Assembly: GCA_015680685.1 (NCBI GenBank)
Contig: MNCI01022408.1
Coordinates: 769,752 to 833,751, forward strand
Source: Gnetum montanum
Taxonomy: Eukaryota; Streptophyta; Gnetopsida; Gnetales; Gnetaceae
Reading direction: 5' to 3'
Length of the DNA stretch: 64,000 bases
The position numbers were made by a program, and so were the translations under genes. The stretch's first letter is position 1. Each line of letters starts with the position of its first letter. Below, one piece after another: positions 8,620 to 19,849 of this stretch. The notes beneath the pieces were generated by a model. That model was given only the letters and a program-made list of their open reading frames with translations, was not told the DNA's origin and ran no database searches.

Positions 8620-11390
8620 ATCGCCCCAAGAAGAGGAGCATAAGGAGGACCTTCACAAGGAGCAAGAAAAAGACCAAGAAGCCAAGGTAGAGGCTAAAAT
8701 GAAGAACAAGTACCAAAACACAAGGAGAAAGAAGCACAATCATTTAGCATTCATCACGAAACTCTTACCACAGGACAATCAGCCCAAGGAGAGGTAAATG
8801 AACCATAAGTTGAAGGACAACACCTCACATTGTCACAGGATTACCTTCAAGCAATTCAAGAACTATCCATCCTAACCATGGTGATCATGGAAATGAACTT
8901 CAGCTCATTCATAGAATTTGTTCTGAAGTGGTATGGATGCAAATCCAAGCGTCATCACTATGGCCCATATTTTCACAAAATGATGAATGGTACCTTGGAT
9001 AAACTTAGCAGATTTGGTACAAGGAAGAGGGTACTACTATCAACATTAAAGGAGTCTTAATGTTACTCTTAATCAAGGCAATTGTAGAAGCTCTAAACAT
9101 ACCTAATGATGGGGCATGGGTAGCACATCTATCCACCTAATTTGATCATGAAACTAGAAAGTTATGGCTGAAATGGGCTTATGGCAAGGAAGATAAAGGC
9201 TATAATGAACTAACTTTGAAAAAGAGAATATACTTTAAAATCGGCACTTATCATCTATTCCAAACAAAAGGACTTGATCAATTATCAACTTATGCAACTA
9301 GTGGAAGTGAAATTCTAATGGGCAAGCACAATGCCTACCTTGCACAACTCTATTTTATGGAAATACAAAGATAATTTGAAGAAAAAAAGGTGAGGAAGCC
9401 AACACGTCCATTCCCTTACCTTATCAGGAAGCTGTGCAAGTAAGCTGGAATCTTGGGATATACCAATGATGTTCCCATGAAAGCCAAAAATGCTTCATAT
9501 GCTAAGTTGCTCAAACCAGCACCACCAAGGAAGGATCATAGTGAGGAACGAGAGCAAGAATAAGAACAAGAGCAACAATGAGAGTAACAATAGAAGCAAT
9601 AGCAAGAGCAAGCAGGGCCCAAAATCCAATAGCAACAACAACAAGGGCAGCAAGAATAACAAGTCCCACTACCACTGTTGCAAGGCTATAGATCGTCAAT
9701 GGGCCATTTGCAATAGATTGTAGTAACAATCAATTGCGAAACTAAGGAAGATGCCAATCTATACAAAGTTATTGATAGTGCCATTAGACCTAGAATTTTA
9801 ATTGATCTAGCAAGTGGAAAAATTTCATTGTAGTTAAAAGGAGGGGTATGATCACAATAGATCTCTAGGAATGCTACATTAATTCAAGTGGTGCTAGAGA
9901 CTAGAGAAGGAGCTAGAGTTATGGTAATGTAGGACTAGGATGCAACGAGAGTAGTAGAGATGATCACTGATCACATTATAGAATCCTTCAACATACCTAT
10001 CATACCACTAGTGGATCTAACTGGAGCTAGAGATGCTCAGATGTTAGCCAAAACTTGAATGACTCATGTTGATCATGAGGATGTGCTCGATAGGCTACTA
10101 CAAATAGGATAAGTAATGACAACACTTTTTGACATCTCCAGTGATGTCACTACGATACAATCTAAACTCATAACTACCAAAGCAAAATTGGTCATCACAA
10201 AGACCAAGGCATAGCATGCAAAAGTAGAAGTCCTAAAACTATAAGAAGAGCTCAAAGCCCTAAGAGCTAAAAGAAGAAATCCCATACAATTTTTTGCACC
10301 GGACCAAATTGAGCGAATTAGAATAGATCAAATTAGTAGATTAACTGAGTAGAATAAACAATTAACAAATGTGAAGAAAAAAGTTATATGGAATGCCTCT
10401 ATAGCTAAAGCACAAACATATGCACATGTGAAGGCACTTACTGTAGTTCAAGAAGAAAATAAGGAACTTGCTACTAACAACCTAAGGTTGATCACTATGG
10501 AAAAGTAGAAAAGCATCTTTGAAGTGAGCATCCACTAGCTAAGGGAACAACTAGTAAGGATCAACCAAGACATGAGCTACCTTGTGAGGGAAAATAGAAC
10601 TTTCTCTATGAAGGAGGTACACACCATCTGAAAAAAATTAGCCATTGAAATTAGTGCATGGAAAAATGAGATAAAGAAACATGAAAGGCTTAAGGAACAC
10701 TTCCAAGACCAAGTGGACATGTACAAACAAATCAACAAGAAACAAATCTTGATGGCAAAGGCTAGAATTAATTCCATATCAGCGCATAATCCTGATTGAC
10801 AATCCATCCTAGATAGCTATGCCCTTGTCCAATAGGAGAAAGTGAAAAATAAAGACCTATAGATTGAGGACTTGAAAGAGTACATGGGGTTAGCTAATCT
10901 TCATTGCAATAAGTTGGTCATGTTAATAGTAGGTAGGCCCATAAATGAGATAAAACAACAAGTAGTAGCCACCTATGCCTTATATGATAAAGAGCTTATG
11001 GATCAAAAAGATGCTTTACAAAAACTCCAAATAACAAACTCAGAACTAGAAGTAGTAAAGGCTAGCTACCACGAGTAGAATGATGCAGTAGCAAACCTAG
11101 CCAAAAGATAATCAGACTATCATAAATTAAGAGAAAATGCCATACCATTTGAGGAAAAAAGGAGGCAATTCACAACTTGGTATGTCAAAGCAAACCTGAT
11201 TTTTACACAGCTACCATGCCCATGGGACATGTAGATTTCACCAAACATTGGTTCATCAGCATGGATAGTTCATGATCCTAGAATGTAAGAAGAAAGGCTT
11301 CAGGTGCTCCTAAACCAATAGAAATTCCAAAAGCCTAATGATAAGTGGAAGCAACTAATGGAAGAGCCACTACCACCTAGAACCACTTAA
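8620..11390 (+). pseudogene. Third ORF of element B (envelope position, function unknown)
   Basis: The start codon is now ATC (8620, APRRGA...). The frame can be followed with many stops to the end near 11390 (gagccactaccacctag), about 900 codons. Order: basic N-terminus; a domain near 8830-9480 with NFSSFIEFVLKW, KRIYFKIGTYHLFQTKGL and HNAYLAQLYFMEIQR; a Gln-rich low-complexity linker at 9530-9670; then a long Lys/Glu/Leu-rich, probably coiled-coil region to about 11150. The same order occurs in C (22505-19850, minus). No transmembrane segment is clear in this strand. In Athila-type elements this position carries an envelope-like ORF, but I cannot match this one to a named family. Confidence 0.6.
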
Positions 11391-11584
11391 AGCTACAAAC
11401 AGTTTCACCATTTTTTTGTTCTTTTTGTAAAGTTGTCATGTTAAAAAATGTGTCATTTTTGTAAACTCCATTGCAGCATTAGAGAGTCATGTATATAAGA
11501 GTCAATTTCATGTAAATCTACCTCCCAATTTTGTAAGGAACTTAATCCTCATTTTGTTTTAACTTGAAGATGAGTTTTCAGTTA

Positions 11585-11596
11585 GTCGTGGGGATA
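11585..11596 (+). other. Polypurine tract of B
   Basis: gtcgtggggata immediately before the 3' LTR, after ttgaagatgagttttcag, which parallels the sites in A, C and G. Confidence 0.7.
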
Positions 11597-12507
11597 TGAT
11601 AAATCAAATTTTTTCTCCACTACAATATCAAGTATCCAATATCGAAGTCATGATATCGAGTCCCCGATATTGGGGCACAAAATATGATGTCAGGTATTAG
11701 ATCTCATGAACGTGTGTGGGCCTATAAATACAACACTTAGACACATTGTCCACACACAGTTTCATTTAACACCTAACAAAATTACATCAAATTATTTTCT
11801 CAATTTTAGCACCTAGCATTTAGGAATGTATGTCGACAGTGTGCTGTTTTGTAATTGAATGGAGTCTTTATTCAAGTGAAATGTACTTGAACATGTGTCA
11901 TGCATGGAAATAAAGATTGAGATTACTCCACATCATTGCAGCATCACCTAGTCTTTATTGTTTACACTTAGAATAATTTTCCTATTTTCATTACCTTAAT
12001 GATTACTATTTTCATTAGTTATTGATTTACTTTCAATGCATTTTACTATTACTATTGTTAAGTGGAATGAGTACAACTAATCTCGAATGCTTAAGTGTAA
12101 CTACTCGATAACCTAGTAGTACTATCACTTGGTGCATCCAGTAGTGAGTGACTTGGTAATTCCAATAGTAGTCACATGAAGTCCAAGGTGTAAACAAAAG
12201 GTCAAGATCAGATTCTCATTGCCTAGGCTAGATTAGATTCATTTATTGTTACTTAGATTTAGAAACCTTTATTCTTACCTTATGTTTTCTAGGAGAATCA
12301 TGGCCAACACAACATCATCTATTATATACCTCATTGTGAGTTAAACCATGTGTCTTAACTTTACTAGCTCACATGGGAAGACAACGATCATGAACTCTAA
12401 CCAATTACTTGCATAATCATATTGCCTTGTCTATGGAATTCAATTGGGCTCATGCATGAACACTTGTATCTTGTATGGTTTGGTGTTAGATACTCCATCG
12501 CTCATCA
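11597..12507 (+). repeat. 3' LTR of element B
   Basis: A 911-base LTR starting tgataaatc and ending gctcatca. GATATC-like cores at 11625-11700, then TATA box tataaata at 11723-11730. Co-linear with the LTRs of A, C and D but clearly diverged from A, so B belongs to a different subfamily or is older. Confidence 0.85.
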
Positions 12508-12756
12508 AAATTTTTGCAACAATAAAACCTATTTTATCGATGTTGAAACTAATTAATCATATACTTTAATTTATATATATTAATTCATATTTTTGTTAAT
12601 TTTGTCTTTCAACTTTATTTTATAGGTAAACATATGATAGTTACAAGATAATTAAACATGAGACAAGGTCATGGAAGTAAGTGAGAATCTTGTTAAATGA
12701 GTAAGTTTCAATTTGGTTTTTTAAGATAAGAAAACCATAAAACATATTATTAAAAT
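12508..12756. other. AT-rich stretch between B and D, nothing recognised
   Basis: About 250 bases of AT-rich sequence between the LTR end of B and the LTR start of D. No ORF, repeat match or RNA gene is visible; it could be older unique DNA or decayed element sequence. Confidence 0.4.
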
Positions 12757-13619
12757 TGATGAACCATTTTTTTTAATCACCTCAATACATCAGTGTTGAT
12801 GTAGCTAGATTGATGAAGGCCAGGCTATATTAGCATAATAATCATAAATGCCTATATAAGGAATTTCACCTAGCACATTTATGACATCCAACTCTTTAAC
12901 TATAGGTAGACTCTATTAGTTTGATTTCATAGGATTTAGAAATAGTCAAAAAATGCCTATAATGTGAACTTGAATTAATCAAACAGATTTCTATTTGAGT
13001 GATCTTGTACTTAGACATAGTTTATGACATTAATAAGATTGAGATTAATTCACCTTCATTGTAGCACTTTGACTTAGTTTAATATTTTCTTATTAGTAAT
13101 GTATTTTGTTGTTATTTCTTTTCAGGTGTTAAGCTACTATTTTAATTTACAAATGTGTGTTAAATATGTGGAATGAGTATGATCTATTCTGAGCATAAAT
13201 ATATTATTGTCTAATAATCTCAATAGTATTTCCATGTGGTCGTCCTAGTAGTGGATACTTGGTAATCCAACAATGATAGCATAAGTTTAAGATGTGTATG
13301 ATGAATTGGGAATGGATGTTTATTACTTGGTTAGCTTAGGATTTATCTCATCATATCTTAGCTTAATTAGATAATAGTTTGATCTTTTACTATTTTAATA
13401 ATATTTTAATCATGGACCATCAACATCAATCATATGCCTCAATTACACTTAACCATATCAATTAATGGTCATCACAAGTGTAATTGGGAAGACAATGACC
13501 TACAATTGCACTTAATAATCTAGATATTTTTCTAGTATAGTCCATGGATTACTATTATATTACTTACTAAGACTTGTGATTTATATTGTTAAGTGTAGGA
13601 ACTACATCATTGCTCATTA
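12757..13619 (+). repeat. 5' LTR of element D
   Basis: Starts tgatgaacc, like tgatgaatc in A, has a TATA box tatataag at 12853-12860, and ends gctcatta one base before the primer site. Its middle and end parallel the LTRs of A and B (for example aagattgagattaattcacc with aagattgagattactccac in B). The start is assigned by similarity only. Confidence 0.7.
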
Positions 13620-13620
13620 T

Positions 13621-13638
13621 TAGTGGTGTTTCCTGGGA
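13621..13638 (+). other. Primer-binding site of D (decayed tRNA-Asp type)
   Basis: tagtggtgtttcctggga, one base after the LTR end, matches about two thirds of the tRNA-Asp-type site found intact in G. It is followed by ggtagtagtgatctagg, which parallels the leader of A. Confidence 0.55.
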
Positions 13639-13757
13639 TAGGTAGTAGTGATCTAGGTTAGTTTAATCATTTACGATTGTTGTTAGAATTTAATAATTTA
13701 CCCTTTAAGAAAAATATTATTAGTTTATTCTAATAAGTCATACACACTAATTTTAAT

Positions 13758-16330
13758 ATGTCTTCTTCTCCTAGAGTTGATTCCCTAACTACTAACAATT
13801 CTACAAGGTGAAATGACAAAATAACAAGACATGATGACAATGTACCTTATTAAGTTAGGATCATCTATTAGCATCTACATCCTTATTATCTGAATTTTAC
13901 TTTCATGCTTTATCAAGATGACAAATGAGATGGAGAGACCTAGAAGAGAACATTATGTTACCACCTAATCATGTAGCCCCATCAATATTCATGGTAGTGT
14001 TAATTAAAGGTGGAATGAAAGCTACTGTAGGTGACTACAAGGTAGCTGATGAAATGTTTAGACCTGATTAACCTATTAGGGCCTAACTTTGAAAAGATCA
14101 TTTTATGGATGTACACCATAAATTAGAAAAGCGCAAAGGTGCTACCATACCATTGACTTCATTTAGGGAGATCTAATTTTCAAAATCCTTCCCTCTTTAA
14201 TGTAGATGAAATGACTAACTCATGGCTATGTTTAGCATTAGGAAGTAATCAAGAAAAGGAGAGAACAAGATCTAACACAAGGATGACCTCCAAGTCTAGG
14301 TCTTACAACATACCATCATGGGATAATCAAAAGGTTCAGGGTAGGAGAGCAAGCCAACATCACTCTCCAAATTTCTCATCTTCATCATCATCCTCATCAA
14401 CAAGCTCTGATGAGGATGAGCATAAATCATGAAGAAGAGATAAAGATGGATAACATAGTGGTAACAATAAGAGAGATCATAATAGAAATAAAGATATATA
14501 TGGTGATCATGATCATGACAAAGAGAGAGATCATGAGCATAGACATGCAAGAAGGTACAACAAGTAACATAGAAGAAGTCATGGTCATGATAAGGATCAT
14601 GATGAACATGACAATTATGATGAACCCTTACTTACTACCAAGAACATGATTAATATAAGGAAGGTTATTTATATTTCAACTAGGTATTAATGGGATAGTC
14701 ACATTAAGTGGTTGAACATGAATAACATTTCCAAATTTTAGAGAGGCTACAATATTGATCTATAACATCATTTGTAAACCTTTCATGATGTTTGTGCCTT
14801 GCAAAATATAGAGAATGATTAACAAAAGCTTAAATTATTTCCAATGATACACAAAAAATATGGAAAACTAATACTGATCCTTGAAACCAAAATCAATTAG
14901 AAGGTGGAGTATGATGCTATAATATTTTAATGATAAATAGCAAACATCCTCCATAGTGTCTAGCTTAAAAAAAAGAAGATTCATAGATGAAAGCACGGTA
15001 ACCATGAATCCCTTGATGTAGCCTTGAGCAAGAACTATTTCTTGCTGCACAAGTACCTAGGTCATGGCTTCTCTCAATGAGAGTAGTTGAGGCATATCAT
15101 AGATGAGCTATGAAAAGAAACAAGAGAGACTCCCGAGGTTTATACCCAAGGGATACGTTCAGAGATTGAGATCCTTTGGATCCAAAGGTTAGTTGGTCAA
15201 ATGAAAAAAAGGAAGGAAAATTAAAGAAGAGGAAAGGCAAAGAAAAGTACAATAAAGATCCCTCTCTTCACAAAAGGGATGTACATGCATGTGACACAAG
15301 GTAGGATGAAGATTGTATGAAGAACATGATTTAATAAAAGATTTTGCCAATCCAAAAAATTGTTTCACATATTACAACAAAGTTGGAAAGATGTACGATT
15401 TAGTGAATTAAAAATTAAAAAATGCACTCAAAAATAATGGATGAGAAAATAGAGCAAGCACTTGCATGAGATTAGTATAAGAAGAAGAAAAAAGAAATTA
15501 GAAAGGATATGTACAGGAAAAAAGGTAAAGCTACTATTATAAAGAAGGTTATTAACTTAGATTCAATTACTGATGATAGATATGACTTGTGTAAGTATAA
15601 ACATCCTAAGAGATGTTATCCTATTATAGCACATTTATGGAAGTTAGGAACATATGCATTGAACCCAAATTTCATTAAAAAGTAGATGTCTAGGAGATAT
15701 CCTTATCCATGAAGCAACTACATGCGCTTCCACAATTAAGAATACAATCCAAGTAGAGCTCAACCTTATTCTCAACCTCTGGAGTAGTACTACCAATAAT
15801 AGTAAAACCTACAATCATGAGGGATGCCACTTCCAAGGTAATTGTATCCCTATAGGTAGCTAAATCCGTATGGATATTATGTCCAACAACTTATTTCTCT
15901 AAGTCATGTAGATACTCAAACTTATTCCTCCCACTACTACTATCCACCAAAATACCATAGGCCTTTCATTCCTAGAGTTGAATTACACTCCTATCCTTTG
16001 AATCCACCTCCTAAGCATCCTCAAAAATTTCATACTCCTCTTGCTTCAATGTCACATCCATATATGTAAACTAAGATACATCAACAACCACATGAAAAAA
16101 TGCTACTAAAGTTGTAAATATACATGTGAATCATAGTTTGAGTTGTTCTGAGTGCAAGCCTTGGAAACATCCTTTCTTTAGACCTACTAGTCCATCACAA
16201 ACCAACACTAACAACCTTCAATATATCACATAGCTATCTTTAAATCAAGGTCTAAATGTACAAACTACCATGTTAATGCACATTATTACTAATTAGATCG
16301 AAGTAATTAGTCTTCTCAAAAACAAAAAAA
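13758..16330 (+). pseudogene. gag: gag of element D, heavily decayed
   Basis: The ATG at 13758 begins MSSSPRVDS, like gag of G and A. A Ser-rich acidic stretch (SSSSSSSSTSSDEDEH) lies at 14380-14430. The gag core appears near 14720-14900 (YNIDLQHHLQTFHDVCALQNIEND, partly out of frame). A Lys-rich part follows, then the Cys cluster region at 15575-15680 (YDLCKYKHPKRCYPIIAHL, ALNPNF), then Pro/Tyr-rich text to about 16080. Many stops and frame changes; no protein can be made. Confidence 0.7.
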
Positions 16331-16339
16331 ATCTTGTAA

Positions 16340-17445
16340 GCCCCTAATTTACTTGACAATTTTAGAAAATGCACCATGCAAAGCTCTATTAGATTTAGGT
16401 TTTGGCATTAATTTCATCTTCCAAGAGACATGAAAAGCATGGAACTTGCTAACACTCAAAAACTACAACATCAAGTTAAAGGTTGTAAACCATTCCATCA
16501 CTTTTATCTTAGGATAGCTAAAGACAATGTGACCATCATTTGTGACTAGTCCTATTTAGCAAATTTCCTAGTGATTCATGTAGATAACTATAAAGGAGAG
16601 TTTTCCATTATCATGGGAAGGGCTTGGCTAAGCATGATTGATGTCAAGCTTGGATTTAGAGATCTGTTATTCAAGAATTTCAAGGAGAACAAACCTTAAG
16701 AAATCGAAAATAAGAGAATTCCATGCATCATGTACAATGATATGGGGTGAAACTACATGAAAAGAACCTAGATAGCTAAATAAAGAAGTATAACAACATG
16801 TAGTTTTTGTGAAGAGAAGGTGTGTGTGCAAAAGCATCTTTATGCGATAGTTACTAAATAAGAAAGCACCTACTAGCTAACCAAAGACAAGAGCTATCAA
16901 TTGTCAATTTTCATGGAACTAGAAGAAGCACTAACTAGCTTATATGTAGACAAGTTGAATGAGATGGAGTAGATATGACAACAATTCTCCTAAGTAAGCC
17001 ATATGTAGCAAGAAGATACTAACTCGAAAGAAATGAAAATTTTAGAAGAACCTATGCCTAAACTAGTTGAATTGAAGACTTTATTAAAATATCTTAAATA
17101 TGTATTTCTTGAAAAGAAAAAAATGATAATCATCAATGCTAAGTTAGTAGAAGAGTAGAAAAAGAAGCTATTGGAAGTTACAAATAAATGGCCAATGACC
17201 TTTGCCTTATCATATGATGAGATAACAAAAATTGATTCATACATATGCTAGGATAGAATTTACACAAATCCTTTCATTAGATCCCAAATATCAACCATAG
17301 TGCAAGTTGAATTCAAAGCTTAAGTAAGCTATCAAGCATAAAATTTAAAAGCTCCTAAAATCCAGATCCATCTATCCTATAACAAAAAATTAGGTGAGCT
17401 CACTTATTATTATGCCTAAAATGGAAGGCTAGTGGACAATCTTAG
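16340..17445 (+). pseudogene. pol: Protease and start of reverse transcriptase of element D
   Basis: Near 16375 the frame reads KALLDLGFGINFI, the protease catalytic turn in the DLG form used by these elements. SYLANFLVIHV and IIMGRAWLSMIDVKLGF follow (16550-16650). From about 17030 a linker resembling that of C and G leads to the entry of reverse transcriptase (NKWPMTFALSYDEITKID...RIYTNP, 17185-17275). The sequence is lost at 17445 where E begins. Confidence 0.7.
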
Positions 17446-18520
17446 TGACCTTTTGGTATGTAAAAACCTTAGAAAAATTTAGAATGTAGATTGTGTATGC
17501 AGTGATAGCATTATAGGACCATGAATAAGAACTTCAAATGGAGATCCAAGAATGAGATTTGCGTTGAGATGTCAAAATGAAGACTAAAGGGACAAGATGA
17601 GACCATGAATGAAAATAGAGTCTACAAGCTAAACAAAGATGTTTTGAAGATTGTCAAGATGTTAAATGGACAAGGGAATGCCTCAACTTCTAAAGTGTAA
17701 AAGTAGAGTAGGCATCTACAAAAACAACAAATTTCTATCTTGGAAGATAGATGTCTACGAAAACAGCAGATGTCTATCTTTCCTCCAGTTAAAGATAGAC
17801 ATCTCTCCTACATTGAAGACATTCTTAATGAGATGTCTAAAGTTTGAAGTAGAGGTTTATACTAGCCATAAGATATCCATTGCAAGAATTTTGAGGAGTC
17901 TTCAAAAAACTCCAAGGCTATAAGATAGTGAAAATCTTAAGGATTGTGAAAATACTATTCATCAAAAGATTCATCATTGCCTATTCTAAGTGAACTTGTT
18001 TTTGCTCTTCATTGTCTCATGATTCACTTGTATTGATTGTATTGTGCTTAAGGTGCCAGGGATTTGTAAAACTAGTTATACTCTTTCCTTGTTTCTTTTC
18101 TTTCTTTCTTGTAGCCCTGTTGGGTTGATTTGCTTCTTACAAGAAGATATCTTTGTTAAACTTGTTTGAGCCCTATGAAGTTAAGTGGTTTTGAGGAACC
18201 AAAACACTTTGGTGCAAAGCTCACTTTTGTAAATTTTATGGGATCCTCTAAACCACATTTTTGAGCTTATCGAGACCTTATGGGATTGAGTGATTTTGCA
18301 GTGACAAAACACTCCTAAGTAGAGCTCAAAGCTTGTACAAGGTGTGACGCCATTAAAACCACATTTTTGAAGAAACAATGTATGGAGGTGTGCAAAAATT
18401 CTACCCTCCAAGTATGGACACACAAAAGTTGGGGAACCACATAAAATTTGTGTGTGTTTTGCTGGCTACAGCATTTTAAATTGTGGAATTTATTCAACCC
18501 CATTTTACGTTCTCGATCCA
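17446..18520 (+). repeat. 5' LTR of element E
   Basis: About 1075 bases from tgacctttt to tcgatcca. Its first 230 bases match 54810-55036 (gaatgtagattgtgtat, ggaccatgaataagaactt, ggacaagggaat). A set of agatgtctac-type motifs at 17745-17812 recurs inside the element at 52481-52625. The ends are assigned by comparison and are approximate. Confidence 0.7.
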
Positions 18521-18524
18521 CGTG

Positions 18525-18536
18525 TGGTATTAAAGC
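18525..18536 (+). other. Primer-binding site of E (initiator tRNA-Met type)
   Basis: tggtattaaagc, four bases after the LTR end, is the usual plant copia site tggtatcagagc with two changes. Confidence 0.75.
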
Positions 18537-18578
18537 CTCCTACTCTCAAGTTCATGCTTCAAGTTTCAAGAGTGAACT

Positions 18579-18686
18579 ATGGATGGGACATCTAACACAA
18601 AGCCACCGATGTTCAATGGATTTGACTTTGCATATTGGAAGGTAAGGACGCAAGGATTCTTTGAATCCATGGAATTTGATGTATGA
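18579..18686 (+). pseudogene. gag: gag of element E, first codons
   Basis: The ATG at 18579 opens a clean frame beginning MDGTSNTKPPMFNG and including FAYWKVR, the conserved start of copia gag. It runs to Asp-Val and is broken by the insertion of C. The next codons (Trp-Glu-Ser-Ile...) are at 50600 onward. Confidence 0.8.
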
Positions 18687-19570
18687 TGATGAGTAGTGGA
18701 GCAATCCAACACCCAACCATACAAGTCACAAGCATTCACGCATGACCAAATTGTAATCTATGGATGAGGCAATGTTAATATGCTAGCAATTAGTTTAAGT
18801 TCGAGACCGTTGTCTTCCCACATGGAGCTAGTGAAGTCTATGGGTATGGTTTAGCTCATAATGAGGTATATGATATCTGATGTTGGTAGGCCATTGTTAC
18901 TCCTGACAAACATAATGTAAATGGAAATGATTTCTAAATCTAAGTAAAACAAGTAAACAGATCTATTTTATCCTATGGCAATGAGCATCCATTCCTAATC
19001 TTTGATACATACCTTGGGCTTTGTGTAACTATTACTAGAATACCAAGTGTACTGCTACTAGGCATACCAAGTGATAGCACTACTGGGTTACCAAGTAATT
19101 ACACTTAAGTGCTCGAGATTAGTTGTACTCATTCTGCTTAATAACAATAATAATAGGAAAGTGCATGGAATAGTAAAATATTAACTATAAAATATTAAAC
19201 ATTATGCTAAGTTAAAATAGTAAACTAGGAGAATGTTGCAATAGTAAAAATTATCTTGATCTTTATTTCTGATCACACTTGTGCCTAAGTACAAAATGTT
19301 TGAACAAAGATGTCATGTTCTAAGTCAAACTACACTACAAGCATTCACACTTCTAAGTGCTAGATTACAAAAATAAACTGAAAGAGTTTTGTTACTATGG
19401 AATGAAAACTTATGTGAATTAGTGCACCTAAGTATTGTATTTATAGGCTGCACACATCTGGTGATATTGTATCTATGATGACGTAGCATGTGCTACGATA
19501 TCAAATAAATGACATCATAGATATGATATCATACTTATGATATCATTGAAGACTAAAATTGACTTTATCA
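18687..19570 (-). repeat. 3' LTR of element C
   Basis: 884 bases. On the minus strand it starts tgataaagtc and ends ctactcatca. GATATC-like cores (19460-19550) and the TATA box (19438-19445, minus) form the U3. It carries about 75 bases near 18960-19035 that are deleted in the 5' copy. Confidence 0.9.
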
Positions 19571-19582
19571 TACCCCCATGAC
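19571..19582 (-). other. Polypurine tract of C
   Basis: Minus strand gtcatgggggta, directly before the 3' LTR start; the best preserved of the four related tracts in the window. Confidence 0.75.
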
Positions 19583-19849
19583 TAACTAAAAACTTGTCCA
19601 CAAGTTAAAACAAAACGAGGATAGAGTCCCTTACAAAATTGGGAGGTATATTTACATGACACTATTGGCATGATACTAAATGTCACAGTGGTGTGTTACA
19701 AAATTTAGACACATTGTGTGATAAGATAACAAAACAATAGAAAATAAAAATTTGAGATAGCTCGATGTAGATTAAGTGATGACTAGTGGTGAAGGTTCTT
19801 CCATTGGATGCTTCCCTTTGTTGTTAGGCTTCTAAAATTAATATCTATT

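Larger units (their letters stand above)
5607..12507 (+). mobile_element. Element B: Athila-type Ty3/gypsy, 5' part not in window
   Basis: Reads protease, spacer, LTR-like internal block, long third ORF, polypurine tract and 3' LTR, all on the plus strand. No LTR or gag of its own is seen; these are expected left of element A if A landed in B just upstream of the protease. Reverse transcriptase, RNase H and integrase are missing: the protease runs into the spacer near 6210-6500. A and B thus both lack pol, whereas C and G keep it. Confidence 0.65.
12757..17445 (+). mobile_element. Element D: old Athila-type Ty3/gypsy, cut by element E
   Basis: 5' LTR, tRNA-Asp-type primer site, gag, protease and the start of reverse transcriptase follow in order on the plus strand. 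The text stops at 17445, where the LTR of copia element E begins. The rest of D should resume beyond the far end of E, outside the window. The decay is heavier than in G and C, with stops every few dozen codons, so D is among the oldest layers. Confidence 0.75.
17446..18686 (+). mobile_element. Element E, left part: SIRE-like Ty1/copia retrotransposon
   Basis: 5' LTR, initiator-Met primer site and the first codons of gag. The element stops at 18686, where element C starts, and resumes at 50597 in the same reading frame. The left flank is the RT of D, so E landed in D. The copia class is shown by the primer site and by the gag N-terminus (KPPMFNGFDFAYWKVR). Confidence 0.8.

Noticed and set aside
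8423-8743. Very hydrophobic minus-strand ORF of 106 codons
   Set aside because: It is the antisense shadow of the Lys/Glu/Gln-rich start of the third ORF of B; Leu/Phe/Val richness follows from reading AAG/GAA/CAA-type codons backwards.
14427-14609. Met/Ile-rich ORFs on both strands in gag of D
   Set aside because: Overlapping ORFs in several frames over a gat/cat-rich low-complexity stretch; no similarity to the other copies in those frames.
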